A DNA stretch of 64,000 nucleotides, taken from Salibaculum sp035270045 (GTDB lineage Bacteria > Pseudomonadota > Alphaproteobacteria > Rhodobacterales > Rhodobacteraceae). Both the position numbers and the translations under genes were made by a program. The notes beneath the pieces are model-generated. The model was not told the origin of the DNA. It saw only the letters and a list, made by a program, of their open reading frames with translations, and made no database searches. This document shows positions 7,810-17,438 of the stretch, piece by piece (the stretch's first letter is position 1; each line of letters begins with the position of its first letter). The stretch spans positions 1 through 64,000 of the forward strand of contig NZ_DATFIP010000031.1 of NCBI RefSeq assembly GCF_035270045.1, given 5' to 3'.

Positions 7810-8440
7810 AGCGCACGTACCGTTTCGGCCACAGCCTTGCCCAGCCGGCGGTGGGCCGCGGCGTCGAGATGAGCGCCGTCAATTGGGCTGGCAGCGATGA
7901 TCTGCCCGGCGTCGAGGAAGGCCGTGCCGCGGGCTTCGGCCAGGGCGGCATAGCTTGCGGCCAGTTGCGGACCGATGGCCTCGGCGCCGAAGAAATCGCC
8001 CTTGATCGGGCCGGTCTCGACCACCGGGGGCGGGCAGATGAGCAGAACGCGACACGGTCCGTGGCGAGCCTGCGTATCGGGGTTGAGCGCGATGTCCAGA
8101 AGTCCAGCGACCCCGGCCGTGATTCCCGCGACCGAGGGTGCGAAGCGGGTCTTGAGATCATTCGTGTCCAGCATGATCGTGATCGCATCCAAGGGCTGAT
8201 GGCTGGCGAATGCGGCACGCAGGCCGCGCTGGCCGTTCATGTCGGGCCACATTGCGGGATCGGCATGCTCGGTGGTGCGCCCGGGCAATCCTTCTTCGAC
8301 GAGGTGCCAGTAGGGGCCGAGATGTTCGGCCATCACCGTTGGCCAGCGTGCGCCGTAGGCCAGGCGTTCGTTGTGCGGGGGGGTGGCATCAGCGCGCTGG
8401 CATGGGTGTTGCTGTCCCCGAAGGTCAGAATAGTGGGCAT
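7806..8440 (-). pseudogene. SGNH/GDSL-type arylesterase, frameshifted at a C7 tract
   Basis: The start at 8440 gives MPTILTFGDSNTH, block I of SGNH hydrolases with the catalytic Ser. That frame stops after 35 residues. The rest of the protein is in another frame: ARWPTVMAEHLG, EEGLPGRTTEH, LDTNDLKTRF (block III-like Asn) and DGAHLDAAAH (block V-type Asp/His). The two halves join at a run of seven C on the coding strand (plus-strand G7 at 8377–8383); one extra C would restore a protein of about 211 residues. All four SGNH blocks are otherwise intact. So this is a very recent mutation, a slippage-prone tract, or a sequencing error. Confidence 0.85.
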
Positions 8441-8561
8441 CTGGCCTCCCTTTCGACCCAGACAGCCCCGGAACAGTGCCAGGGGAAACCCACCCCCCTT
8501 TCGCTTTGGTGCAAATCGCCCCATATAGGGCAGAACACTCCAGACAAGGCGGAGAAACAGG

Positions 8562-9479
8562 ATGCTTGAACTTGGACAAGGCAACGCCGCCCCTGCGGGC
8601 GATCTGATCAAGGACGGTGACGATACCACTTTCATGGCCGACGTGGTCGAGGCCAGCCAGGATGTGCCGGTCATCGTCGATTTCTGGGCGCCTTGGTGCG
8701 GCCCCTGCAAGCAGTTGACCCCCGCGCTCGAAACGGCGGTGAATGCCGCCGGGGGCAAGGTGAAACTGGTCAAGGTCAACGTGGACGAGAACCAGCAGAT
8801 CGCCGGCCAGTTGCGCGTACAGTCGATTCCGACCGTCTATGCCTTCCACCAGGGTCAGCCCGTCGACGGTTTCCAGGGCGCGCTGCCGCAAAGCCAGATC
8901 GACGAGTTCGTTCAGAAGCTGGCAGCCATGGGCGGTGGCGAGGGCGACGATGGCGGCATGGCGCAGGCGCTGGAAGCCGCCGACCAGATGTTGACCGACG
9001 GCGCGGCGGCGGATGCTGCCCAGACCTTCGCCGCCATCGCCCAGGAAGACCCGCAGAATGCCGCGGCCTTCGGCGGCATGGCACGCGCCTACTTGGCGCT
9101 TGACCAGGCCGACCAGGCCGAGGCCGTCATAAACGGCGTGCCCGCCGAGATTGCAGAGGCCCCCGAGATCGAGGCCGCCCGGGCCGCCATCGACCTGGCC
9201 CGCCAAGCAGAGAAGGCAGGCCCGATCGAGGATTTGCGCACCAGGGTCGAGGCTGACCCAAAGGATCACCAGGCCCGGCTGGACCTGGCCACGGCCCTAC
9301 ATGCCTCGGGCGATGCCGAGGCGGCGGTCAACGAGCTTCTGGAGCTTTTCCGCCGCGCGCCCGACTGGAACGACGGTGCGGCAAAGGCGCAGCTCTTCAC
9401 GATATTCGAGGCGCTCAAGCCGAACGACCCGGTTGTGCTTAACGGACGCCGCAGGCTGAGTTCGATGATATTTGCCTGA
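8562..9479 (+). CDS. Thioredoxin-like co-chaperone with TPR region (CnoX/YbbN family)
   Basis: 305 residues. A thioredoxin fold (about 20–120) has WAPWCGPCK with C46 and C49, followed by a helical TPR-like region rich in Ala/Asp (about 130–305, with repeats such as AAQTFAAIAQEDPQNAAAFGGMARAYL). CnoX proteins hold oxidised clients, form mixed disulphides and pass them to DnaK or GroEL. The CGPC motif, unlike the SXXC of E. coli CnoX, suggests redox activity as well. GGAG lies 7 nt before the ATG at 8562. It is divergent from the esterase and probably the first gene of an operon with the two genes after it. Confidence 0.9.
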   Translation: MLELGQGNAAPAGDLIKDGDDTTFMADVVEASQDVPVIVDFWAPWCGPCKQLTPALETAVNAAGGKVKLVKVNVDENQQIAGQLRVQSIPTVYAFHQGQPVDGFQGALPQSQIDEFVQKLAAMGGGEGDDGGMAQALEAADQMLTDGAAADAAQTFAAIAQEDPQNAAAFGGMARAYLALDQADQAEAVINGVPAEIAEAPEIEAARAAIDLARQAEKAGPIEDLRTRVEADPKDHQARLDLATALHASGDAEAAVNELLELFRRAPDWNDGAAKAQLFTIFEALKPNDPVVLNGRRRLSSMIFA

Positions 9480-9519
9480 CGGCGTTGCCTGAAGGGGCCT
9501 TCGGTCTAATTTGCGTGTC

Positions 9520-10164
9520 ATGGCGAACTTCCCGGACCTGCCCGCGACCATCCCCGTGTTCCCCCTGACGGGGGCGTTGCTTTTGCCGCGTGCGCAACTG
9601 CCCCTGCATATCTTCGAGCCGCGCTACCTGGCTATGCTCGAGGATGCGCTCAAGACACCTGAGCGACTGATCGGAATGGTGCAGCCCGGTGGAGCGGGCC
9701 GTGACGGCCAGAGATTGCACAGTATTGGCTGCGCGGGGCGCGTGACCGCCTTTTCGGAAACCGACGATGGGCGTTACATGATCACCCTGTCCGGGCGGTC
9801 GCGCTTCCGTGTCCGTCAGGAAGTCGAGGGCTTCACCCCCTACCGCCGTTGCGAGGTGGACTGGGCCGGTTTCGAAGCTGACCGCGGCAAGGCCGCTGAG
9901 ACCGACCCGGGTTTCGATCGCGATGCGCTGTTTGCCCTGTTGAACCGGTATTTCACCGAAACAGGGCTGAGTACCGACTGGGACAGCCTGAAGGAGGCCG
10001 ATCCCGAGCTTCTCATAAACTCTCTTTCCATGCTTCTGCCACTTGACCCCGAGGACAAACAGGCCCTCCTCGAGGCGCCATGCCTTTCGACCCGGCGCGA
10101 AACCTTGGTGACGCTGATCGAATACGCCCTGCGCGCCGGTGGCAGTGACGAGATGATCCAGTGA
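9520..10164 (+). CDS. LON peptidase substrate-binding domain protein
   Basis: About 214 residues made only of the N-terminal (PUA-like plus helical) domain of Lon protease. It opens IPVFPLTGALLLPRAQLPLHIFEPRYLAML, contains GCAGRVTAFSETDDGRYMITLSGRSRFRV, and ends in a helical part. There is no AAA+ or protease module. In Rhodobacteraceae it lies with the thioredoxin/CnoX and Trm112 genes, as here, but its role is undefined. The start could be the ATG at 9520 or a TTG at 9511; neither has a clear Shine-Dalgarno. The stop overlaps the next start (GTGA). Confidence 0.87.
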   Translation: MANFPDLPATIPVFPLTGALLLPRAQLPLHIFEPRYLAMLEDALKTPERLIGMVQPGGAGRDGQRLHSIGCAGRVTAFSETDDGRYMITLSGRSRFRVRQEVEGFTPYRRCEVDWAGFEADRGKAAETDPGFDRDALFALLNRYFTETGLSTDWDSLKEADPELLINSLSMLLPLDPEDKQALLEAPCLSTRRETLVTLIEYALRAGGSDEMIQ

Positions 10165-10349
10165 TCGGGTCAGATCCGAACGCGTTCGACCGCAAGATGC
10201 TGGAGGCGCTGGTCTGCCCCCAGACCCACGCGATCCTGCGCTACGATTCCCAGCGGCAGGAACTGGTCAGCAAGGCCGCCCATCTTGCCTATCCGATCCG
10301 CGACGGTATCCCTGTGCTGTTGATCGACGAGGCGCGGCAGCTCGATTAG
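10161..10349 (+). CDS. Trm112 family protein
   Basis: 62 residues. The core MLEALVCPQTHAILRYD…ELVSKAAHLAYPIRDGIPVLL matches the small Trm112/YcaR family, which in eukaryotes activates methyltransferases and in bacteria is of uncertain function. Only one Cys remains where a zinc-binding protein would have several. It starts with GTG at 10161, overlapping the LON-domain gene stop, so it is translationally coupled to it. Confidence 0.87.
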   Translation: MIGSDPNAFDRKMLEALVCPQTHAILRYDSQRQELVSKAAHLAYPIRDGIPVLLIDEARQLD

Positions 10350-10366
10350 GGCGCTGCTGCCACGTG

Positions 10367-11584
10367 TCAGCCGCGCATTGATCGGGGCAGGTCGCCGGTC
10401 AGCCCCGCAGCCTCGCGAATGAAGCCCCGGCGCAGTCCCGGGACGGCATTGACCGCGCCCATCCCGAGATCCCGGATTGGTCTAAGAAGGGGATTGTCAT
10501 TTGAGAACAGACGGTTGAAGCTGTCCGTCGCTAACGCCAGCGCGGCGGTGTCGAAGCGCCGCCATTTCTGGTAGCGCGCTAGCACCTGGGCGCTGGCTAT
10601 GTCCTCGCCGCGCGCGCGGGCCTCGGTCAGAACCTCTGCCAGCGCCGCGACATCACGCATCCCGGCATTCAATCCCTGGCCTGCAATCGGGTGCATCCCG
10701 TGCGCCGCGTCGCCCACCAACGCCAGACGGTCCGCCACGAAGGCACTGGCCAGGGTCAGTCTGAGCGGATAGGCAAAGCGCTGACCTTCCAGCGCGATCT
10801 CGCCCAGGAACGACCCGAAGGCGGGGCGAAGCGCGTCCAGGAAATCGTCCGCCTCCATTGTCATGATCCGGTCGGCGCGGGCGGTCGTTTCCGACCAGAC
10901 GATAGAGGACCGGTTGTCCGGCAGCGGCAGGATCGCCAGCGGCCCGTGCGGCATGAAGAACTGATGCGCGATGCCGCCCTGGGGCTTTTCGTGAGACACG
11001 GCGCAAACGATCGCGGTTTGTCCGTAGTTCCAGCCGGTGCGGCGGATGCCGGCGCGGCGTGCGGTGCCGCTGGCGCGCCCGTCGCACCCGACGAGGACAC
11101 GGCCCGTGATCCTGCGCCCCGAGGCAAGCGTGACCGCTGCGTGATCGGGCGCGGTGCACTGATCGACCACGGAGTCCGCGTTCACCTGCGTGATGCGCGG
11201 TTCTTCTTCCATGGCGTTCAGCAGGGCCAGCCGTAGATGACGATCCTCGAGCATGTAGCCCATGGGGCCTTCCTCGATCTCGGCATGATCGAAATGAAGC
11301 ATCCAGGGGGCCGGGCCGTCGCCGGCACGCCCGTCCGTGACCTTGATCTCCAGCATGGGCTGGCTGTTCTGCGCGACCCGGTCCCAGATCCCCAGATGGT
11401 CCAAAAGGCGGGTCGAGGCCAGCGCCAGCGCGTAGCTCCGCCCATCGAAATCGGACAGTTCCCGGGTCGCCTTTGGCAGGGCGTCGATCACGGTCACGCT
11501 CAGCCCTGCCCGGGCCAGCGCCAGCGCCAGCGCCGGACCATTCAGCCCGCCGCCAATGATCAGGATATCCGAGTCGTGTGTCAT
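10367..11584 (-). CDS. UbiH/UbiF-family FAD-dependent hydroxylase (ubiquinone biosynthesis)
   Basis: 405 residues of the class A flavin monooxygenase type that hydroxylate the ubiquinone ring. Motifs are the Rossmann ILIIGGGLNGPALALALARAG at residues 6–26, VGCDGRAS (DG motif) near 155, and LVGDAAHGMHPIAGQGLNAGMRD near 285 that closes the FAD site. The start at 11584 begins MTHDSDILI; the longer open frame upstream overlaps the divergent amidase. Which ring position it modifies cannot be told from sequence. Confidence 0.9.
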   Translation of the reverse strand: MTHDSDILIIGGGLNGPALALALARAGLSVTVIDALPKATRELSDFDGRSYALALASTRLLDHLGIWDRVAQNSQPMLEIKVTDGRAGDGPAPWMLHFDHAEIEEGPMGYMLEDRHLRLALLNAMEEEPRITQVNADSVVDQCTAPDHAAVTLASGRRITGRVLVGCDGRASGTARRAGIRRTGWNYGQTAIVCAVSHEKPQGGIAHQFFMPHGPLAILPLPDNRSSIVWSETTARADRIMTMEADDFLDALRPAFGSFLGEIALEGQRFAYPLRLTLASAFVADRLALVGDAAHGMHPIAGQGLNAGMRDVAALAEVLTEARARGEDIASAQVLARYQKWRRFDTAALALATDSFNRLFSNDNPLLRPIRDLGMGAVNAVPGLRRGFIREAAGLTGDLPRSMRG

Positions 11585-11670
11585 GGGGGGCAATATGCGC
11601 CACGTGTCGGGATTGTCCATGCGCCGCTTGGCCGCTAAGGTTTCGCCTGAACGGGGATGGAGATGCGGCG

Positions 11671-13002
11671 ATGATGCAGGATGTGCGCCACAAGAGCGCG
11701 TGCGAACTCGGTCGGGCGATTGAGGCGGGCAAAGTTGATCCGTCTGATCTGACGGAAGCGTTCCTGGCAGCGATCGCGGCAAGCCCCCACGGCGACCGGA
11801 TCTTTGCCCGAACCACCCCTGACCGGGCACGTGCCGAGGCTCGTGCCGCCAGTCAGCGCGCCCGGCTTGGCCAACGCCGGTCCTTGCTGGATGGCGTCCC
11901 CATCGGCTGGAAGGACAACTTCGATTGCGCCGGGGTCGCGACCGAGGCGGGCACTGCGCTTCTGGCCGGGCGGGTGCCCGAAGGTGATGCCGCGGTTTTG
12001 CGCAATGCCACGTCCCTGGGGCTGGTCTGCATGGGCAAGACCCATATGACCGAACTGGCCTTTTCCGGGCTGGGTGTGAACCCGATGACGGCGACGCCGC
12101 CCAATGTCCATGATGCCGATGCCGCGCCGGGCGGATCGTCCTCGGGCGCGGCCAGTGCCACGGCGCTTGGCCTGGCCGCCGGCGGGGTCGGGTCGGACAC
12201 GGGCGGGTCGGTGCGCTTGCCCGCGGCCTGGAACGACCTGGTCGGCTTCAAGCCCACTCACAACGCCTTGTCGCTCGACGGCGTCGTGCCGTTGGCCGCT
12301 CGGTTCGACACGGTCGGGCCGCTGGCCCGGACGGTCGAGGATGCCGCGCACTTGTTTGCCGCCATGCAGGGGCGCGCGGGTCCTGATCTGCGCGGTGCCA
12401 AGCTGACCGGAGCCCGGCTCCTGGTGTTGGAAACGGTGGCCTGCGAGGGCCTCCGCGACGCCACCGGTACGGCCTTCGAACGTGCTGTCGCACGTCTTGA
12501 AAGTGCAGGTGTGCAGGTCGAGCGGGCGGCAATCCCCGCGGTGGCCGAGGCGCTGGAACTTGCCGGGATCATCTACACCTCGGAATGCTACGGCACTTGG
12601 GGCGGTGCCATCGAGGCAGCCCCGGACAAGATGTATGCCCCTGTGCGAGAGCGTTTCCAGGCTGGTCGAACGCATGGCGCCGCCGACTACGTCGCCGCCT
12701 GGCAGCGCCTGGACGCCTTGCGCGCCCAGTTCGCCGCTGCAACCTCCGGCTATGACGCGGTGATCTTTCCCTCGGCCGCGCTCGCGCCCCCGCGGACGGC
12801 GGACGTGCTGGCCGACAGTGCCCTTTTCGCGTCGGAAAACTTGCTGACCTTGCGCAATACCCGCATCGGCAACATGATGGGCCTTTGTTCCATCACCTTG
12901 CCCACGGGGGAGCCGTCCCGGGGGATCATGTTCCATGCCGGGCCGGGGCAGGACCTGCGTCTTCTGAGGCTGGCCGCAGCGGCCGAGGCCGCGCTAGCCT
13001 GA
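11671..13002 (+). CDS. Amidase (amidase-signature family)
   Basis: 443 residues with the Ser–cisSer–Lys catalytic set: K81 in GWKDNFD, the cis-Ser in GGSSSG (154–159), and nucleophile S180 in GSDTGGSVRLPA. It is shorter than GatA (about 490 residues), and no gatB or gatC is nearby, so a stand-alone amidase hydrolysing a small amide is more likely than Glu-tRNA amidotransferase. Start 11671 (MMQDV) has GGAG just upstream; 11674 is equally possible. It is divergent from the UbiH-like gene and followed by the aminotransferase. Confidence 0.88.
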   Translation: MMQDVRHKSACELGRAIEAGKVDPSDLTEAFLAAIAASPHGDRIFARTTPDRARAEARAASQRARLGQRRSLLDGVPIGWKDNFDCAGVATEAGTALLAGRVPEGDAAVLRNATSLGLVCMGKTHMTELAFSGLGVNPMTATPPNVHDADAAPGGSSSGAASATALGLAAGGVGSDTGGSVRLPAAWNDLVGFKPTHNALSLDGVVPLAARFDTVGPLARTVEDAAHLFAAMQGRAGPDLRGAKLTGARLLVLETVACEGLRDATGTAFERAVARLESAGVQVERAAIPAVAEALELAGIIYTSECYGTWGGAIEAAPDKMYAPVRERFQAGRTHGAADYVAAWQRLDALRAQFAAATSGYDAVIFPSAALAPPRTADVLADSALFASENLLTLRNTRIGNMMGLCSITLPTGEPSRGIMFHAGPGQDLRLLRLAAAAEAALA

Positions 13003-13127
13003 CCCAAAAGCAACAGGTTTGCGGCGCAACCCCGCAAATTCGGGCCGAATTTCTGGACAAGACCGGCGCGCGCCGTCTACTTTCGTGACAAAGCAGCCCG
13101 CGGACGAGGCTGCATCTTGAGGCAGAC

Positions 13128-14312
13128 ATGGAATACCCCGAGCGGTTTTCGAACCTACCGGCCTATGCGTTTCCGCGCCTGCGGAGCCTGCTCGACCCCG
13201 TTGAACCGGGGGGCGAGCCGCTTGCCATGACCATCGGCGAGCCGCAGCACCCGTTCCCGGACTGGGTCGGTGACATCCTTTCAGCAAGCCTGTCCGGATT
13301 CGGGAACTATCCGCCGAATGATGGTTCGCCCGAATTGCTGGCGGCCATCTCGGGCTGGCTGCAGCGCCGATACTCCGTGACCGTCACGCCGGATCGGGTA
13401 ATGGCCCTGAATGGCACGCGCGAAGGGCTTTACAATGCTGCCATGGCGCTGTGCCGGGAAAGCAAGGCGGGAAAGCAGCCTGTCGTGCTGACGCCAAATC
13501 CCTTTTACCAGGTTTATGCCGTGGCCGCGCTGTCGGTAGGGGCCGAGCCGGTCTTCGTTCCCGCCACCGGTGAGAGTGGCCACCTTCCGGATTTCGCGGG
13601 CCTTGATTCCGAGACTCTGGATCGGACAGCCATCGCCTATATCTGCAGCCCCGCGAATCCCCAGGGCGCCATCGCCAGTCGTGAGTACTGGGCCGCGCTT
13701 CTGGCGCTGGCCGAGAAGCACGATTTCCGCATCTTCGCCGATGAATGTTATTCCGAGATCTACCGTGACGCGCCGCCGCCCGGTATTCTCGAATCGGTGG
13801 CCGATACCGGGACCGACCCCGAACGGGTCGTGGTCTTTCATTCGTTGTCCAAACGGTCGAACCTTCCGGGGCTGCGGTCGGGCTTCGTGGCTTCGGGCCC
13901 CGAGAACATCCGCCGTATCCGCCAGCTGCGCGCCTATGCCGGCGCGCCGCTGCCGCTGCCGCTGCAACGGGTGGCGGAATGGGTCTGGTCGGACGAGACC
14001 CATGTCGATGAGAACCGCGCCCTCTACCGCGAGAAATACGCGCTGGCCGACGACATCCTGGGCGGCGTGCCCGGCTACCAAGGCCCCGAGGCGGGGTTCT
14101 TCCTGTGGCTGCCCGTCGCCGACAGCGAAGCGGCGGCCCTGAAGCTGTGGTCCGAGACGGGCGTGCGCGTCCTGCCCGGCAAGTATCTCAGCCGCCCAGG
14201 CACTGCGGGCGACCCGGGCGATGGCTTCATCCGTGTCGCGATGGTGGCCCCCAAACAAGATGTGCAGCGCGGCCTGACACGCATCCGCGCCTGTCTTTAC
14301 GATCGAGCATGA
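13128..14312 (+). CDS. PLP-dependent aminotransferase, class I/II (DapC-like)
   Basis: 394 residues, fold type I. The PLP Schiff-base lysine is K242 in HSLSKRSNLPGLRSGF. Other landmarks are NYPPNDGSPELLAAI, TPNPFYQVY, SPANPQGA and FADECYSEIY (PLP-binding Asp and Tyr). The C-terminal Arg of FIRVAMV binds the substrate carboxylate. The SLSKRSN variant is common in the N-succinyl-LL-diaminopimelate aminotransferase group, consistent with a lysine/peptidoglycan role, but substrate specificity is inferred. The stop overlaps an ATG that could be an upstream start of ftsK (ATGA at 14309). Confidence 0.88.
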   Translation: MEYPERFSNLPAYAFPRLRSLLDPVEPGGEPLAMTIGEPQHPFPDWVGDILSASLSGFGNYPPNDGSPELLAAISGWLQRRYSVTVTPDRVMALNGTREGLYNAAMALCRESKAGKQPVVLTPNPFYQVYAVAALSVGAEPVFVPATGESGHLPDFAGLDSETLDRTAIAYICSPANPQGAIASREYWAALLALAEKHDFRIFADECYSEIYRDAPPPGILESVADTGTDPERVVVFHSLSKRSNLPGLRSGFVASGPENIRRIRQLRAYAGAPLPLPLQRVAEWVWSDETHVDENRALYREKYALADDILGGVPGYQGPEAGFFLWLPVADSEAAALKLWSETGVRVLPGKYLSRPGTAGDPGDGFIRVAMVAPKQDVQRGLTRIRACLYDRA

Positions 14313-14320
14313 GGAAGAAC

Positions 14321-17215
14321 ATGGCGTCCTACCAGTCCCGTCAAAGAGACCCGCTTCTCGACAGCAAGATGCAGGCGGCGCTTGAACGGCGTGGCAAGGA
14401 ACTGCTGGGCATTGCCCTTGTCACGTTTGGGATCGCGGTGGCGATTATCTTCCTGTCCTATTCGCCCGAGGACCCCAGTTTCCTGGCCGCCACAGATGCC
14501 CCCGTCCGCAACTGGCTGGGGCGCTACGGGGCAATGATCGCGGCGCCGGTCTTCATGATCATGGGTTGGGCCTCGGTTGGGATCGCCATTGTGTTTCTGG
14601 CGTGGGGGATCAGGCTGGTCCTGCACCGGGTGCCGCAGCGCGGGCCGGGTCGGGTCGTCTTTGCACCCATCGCCGTGGCGTTGCTGGCGATCCACGCCTC
14701 TACCCTGACGACCGGGCCGGGCTGGGCGCACAGTTTCGGTCTGGGTGGGCTTTTCGGAGACACGGTGCTCTCGATCGCGCTGACAATGCTGCCGATGCCG
14801 ACGGACTGGGCGCTCAAGCTGACGTCCGTAGCAACCGGTCTCGGCGTGCTTGTCGTCGGGACCTTCGTGCTGGGCTTCACCCGGCGCGAGGTCCGGTCGC
14901 TGGCCCGGCTACTCATTATCGGACTGGTGCTGTCCTATTCGCTGGTTCTGCGCGGGCTCGCCGGCGGCGCGAGGAGCATTGTGCGGGGCGGCAAAGCGCT
15001 GCGCGCCCGGCGGCAGGACCGCCGCGCCACGACGCTTGCGGACCGATCCGAGCCCCGAGCGGAGCCGTCCAACGTTGCCGACGCGGTCATGGTGCGCCGT
15101 GTGCCTTCGGCCAACTTGCCGCGCTACGAGGATTTCGACCCGGTCGATGATGACGTCCCCCCCCCCGCCCCGACACCCGAGGCCGGCGGACTCTTCGCGC
15201 GGATGCCCGGACGACTGCGCAGGCGCCCTGCCGACCCCATGCCCGAGCCCGAACTGGTCGATGACGTCGTTCCCGCCCACGATCTGCCCGCCGCCGATGA
15301 TGACCGTATTCGCGCGCGGATCAGCGATGCCATCCGCGCCCGCAAGGCCCCGGCCGAGCGCACCGCACCAAGGCCCGGGGTGAATCCGGCGGTCAGCGCC
15401 GCGGTGGCCGGCCGCCAGGAGCCGCAGGTGACACAGCCCACCGGGCCGCAACCACTGACATTGCGCAACACGCAAGAGGCTCCGGGTGCGGAACTGCCGC
15501 CCGAGCCGCCCGTACAGGCCACGGAACAGGCGGTTCCCGACAGCGCGCGCCCCTTGACCGCCGCGCCGCTCTTCCAGACCGACGGCCCGGCCGCCGCTGA
15601 GCCGCGCAAGATGGTCCAGCACCCCGCGAAGAAGTCCGCGCCCCCATCGACGCAGGCCCGCGCCGAGGCTCAGCCGAGCCTGCAATTCGAGGACTCGGCG
15701 GCGGCCTATGAACATCCGCCGCTGAACCTGCTGACTTCGCCTGACGAGATCACCCGCCATCACCTGTCGGACGAAGCGCTCGAGGAAAATGCCCGGATGC
15801 TGGAAACCGTGCTGGACGACTACGGCGTCAAGGGCGAGATCGTAAGCGTGCGCCCTGGGCCGGTGGTGACGATGTACGAACTCGAACCGGCCCCGGGCCT
15901 CAAGGCCAGCCGTGTGATCGGGCTGGCCGACGATATCGCGCGGTCGATGTCGGCGCTTTCGGCGCGGGTGTCCACCGTGCCGGGCCGCTCGGTCATCGGT
16001 ATTGAATTGCCCAACGAGAACCGAGAGATGGTCGCCTTCCGAGAAATCCTGTCGACCCGTGATTACGGCGACGGCAACCACAAGTTGCCGCTTGCGCTGG
16101 GCAAGGACATCGGCGGCGACCCGATCGTGGCGAACCTGGCCAAGATGCCCCACTTGCTGATCGCGGGGACCACGGGATCGGGCAAGTCGGTGGCGATCAA
16201 CACCATGATCCTGTCGCTGCTCTACAAGCTGTCGCCGGACGAATGCCGCCTGATCATGATCGACCCGAAAATGCTGGAGCTTTCGGTCTATGACGGCATC
16301 CCGCACCTGCTGTCGCCGGTCGTCACCGACCCGAAAAAGGCGGTTGTCGCGCTCAAGTGGGTCGTGGCCGAGATGGAAGAACGCTATCGCAAGATGTCCA
16401 AGATGGGCGTGCGCAATATCGAGGGCTACAACGGCCGTGTCGCGGATGCGCTGTCCAAGGGCGAAATGTTCACCCGCACGGTGCAGACGGGTTTTGACGA
16501 TGAGACTGGCGAGCCCGTCTTCGAGACCGAGGAAATGGCGCCCGAGAAGATGCCCTACATCGTCGTCGTGGTCGACGAGATGGCCGACCTCATGATGGTC
16601 GCGGGCAAGGAGATCGAAGCCTGTATCCAGCGCCTGGCGCAGATGGCCCGAGCCAGCGGCATTCACCTGATCATGGCCACGCAGCGGCCCTCGGTCGATG
16701 TCATCACCGGCACGATCAAGGCCAACTTTCCGACGCGGATTTCCTTCCAGGTGACATCGAAGGTCGACAGTCGCACGATTCTGGGCGAGCAAGGGGCCGA
16801 GCAGTTGCTGGGCATGGGCGACATGCTCTACATGGCAGGGGGGTCCAAGATCACGCGCGTGCACGGGCCGTTCTGTTCCGATGAAGAGGTCGAGGAAGTG
16901 GTCAACTACCTCAAGGCTTTCGGCCCCCCCGACTACAAGTCGGGTGTGGTCGAAGGGCCTGACGATGAGAGAGAGGCCAACATCGACGCGGTGCTCGGCC
17001 TGGGCGGCAACACCGGGGGTGAGGACGCGCTCTATGACCAGGCGGTTGCCATCGTCGCCAAGGATCGCAAGTGTTCAACTTCATATATCCAGCGCAAGCT
17101 GGCCATCGGCTACAACAAGGCCGCGCGCCTGGTCGAACAGATGGAGGACGAAGGCGTCGTGTCACCCGCCAACCACGTCGGCAAGCGTGAAATCCTGGTG
17201 CCTGAGCAGGCGTAG
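14321..17215 (+). CDS. ftsK: DNA translocase FtsK
   Basis: 964 residues. Four or five N-terminal membrane helices (about 20–210) anchor it at the division septum. A Pro/Ala/Glu-rich linker (about 230–470) follows. The RecA-like motor has Walker A GTTGSGKS at 616–623 and Walker B IVVVVDEMADLMM. The C-terminal winged-helix gamma domain (last 65 residues) recognises KOPS to direct chromosome dimer resolution at dif with XerCD. The start at 14321 has GAGGA 5 nt upstream; the ATG at 14309 overlapping the previous stop is an alternative. A run of ten C in the linker (around 15157–15166) stays in frame and encodes Pro. Confidence 0.95.
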   Translation: MASYQSRQRDPLLDSKMQAALERRGKELLGIALVTFGIAVAIIFLSYSPEDPSFLAATDAPVRNWLGRYGAMIAAPVFMIMGWASVGIAIVFLAWGIRLVLHRVPQRGPGRVVFAPIAVALLAIHASTLTTGPGWAHSFGLGGLFGDTVLSIALTMLPMPTDWALKLTSVATGLGVLVVGTFVLGFTRREVRSLARLLIIGLVLSYSLVLRGLAGGARSIVRGGKALRARRQDRRATTLADRSEPRAEPSNVADAVMVRRVPSANLPRYEDFDPVDDDVPPPAPTPEAGGLFARMPGRLRRRPADPMPEPELVDDVVPAHDLPAADDDRIRARISDAIRARKAPAERTAPRPGVNPAVSAAVAGRQEPQVTQPTGPQPLTLRNTQEAPGAELPPEPPVQATEQAVPDSARPLTAAPLFQTDGPAAAEPRKMVQHPAKKSAPPSTQARAEAQPSLQFEDSAAAYEHPPLNLLTSPDEITRHHLSDEALEENARMLETVLDDYGVKGEIVSVRPGPVVTMYELEPAPGLKASRVIGLADDIARSMSALSARVSTVPGRSVIGIELPNENREMVAFREILSTRDYGDGNHKLPLALGKDIGGDPIVANLAKMPHLLIAGTTGSGKSVAINTMILSLLYKLSPDECRLIMIDPKMLELSVYDGIPHLLSPVVTDPKKAVVALKWVVAEMEERYRKMSKMGVRNIEGYNGRVADALSKGEMFTRTVQTGFDDETGEPVFETEEMAPEKMPYIVVVVDEMADLMMVAGKEIEACIQRLAQMARASGIHLIMATQRPSVDVITGTIKANFPTRISFQVTSKVDSRTILGEQGAEQLLGMGDMLYMAGGSKITRVHGPFCSDEEVEEVVNYLKAFGPPDYKSGVVEGPDDEREANIDAVLGLGGNTGGEDALYDQAVAIVAKDRKCSTSYIQRKLAIGYNKAARLVEQMEDEGVVSPANHVGKREILVPEQA

Positions 17216-17438
17216 CGCGGGATCACCGGTCGCTCTGCGGAACCAGAAGGAGCACGCGTTCAATCAAGCCGCGGATTGCCGTGCCGGGGGTGAAAGTCTG
17301 GGGTGGGCTCGAAATGGTCGATCGTCACACCCGATATCCGATAACGACTGGCGTGAAATCGCCTAACAACATGCACGCGGCTATCTTCGGCCCTGTCCGA
17401 CGGGTGCAAAGGCGCCTGCGCCACATTAGGTAGGTCCC

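Noticed and set aside
13018..13038. Hairpin after the amidase gene
   Set aside because: TTTGCGG/CCGCAAA forms a stem but no T-run follows, so a terminator is not supported.
15157..15166. C10 tract in ftsK as a frameshift site
   Set aside because: Both sides are in the same frame and the encoded Pro run fits the linker.
14909..16864. Open frame of 651 codons on the minus strand
   Set aside because: Antisense to ftsK; His/Arg-rich composition typical of a shadow frame.
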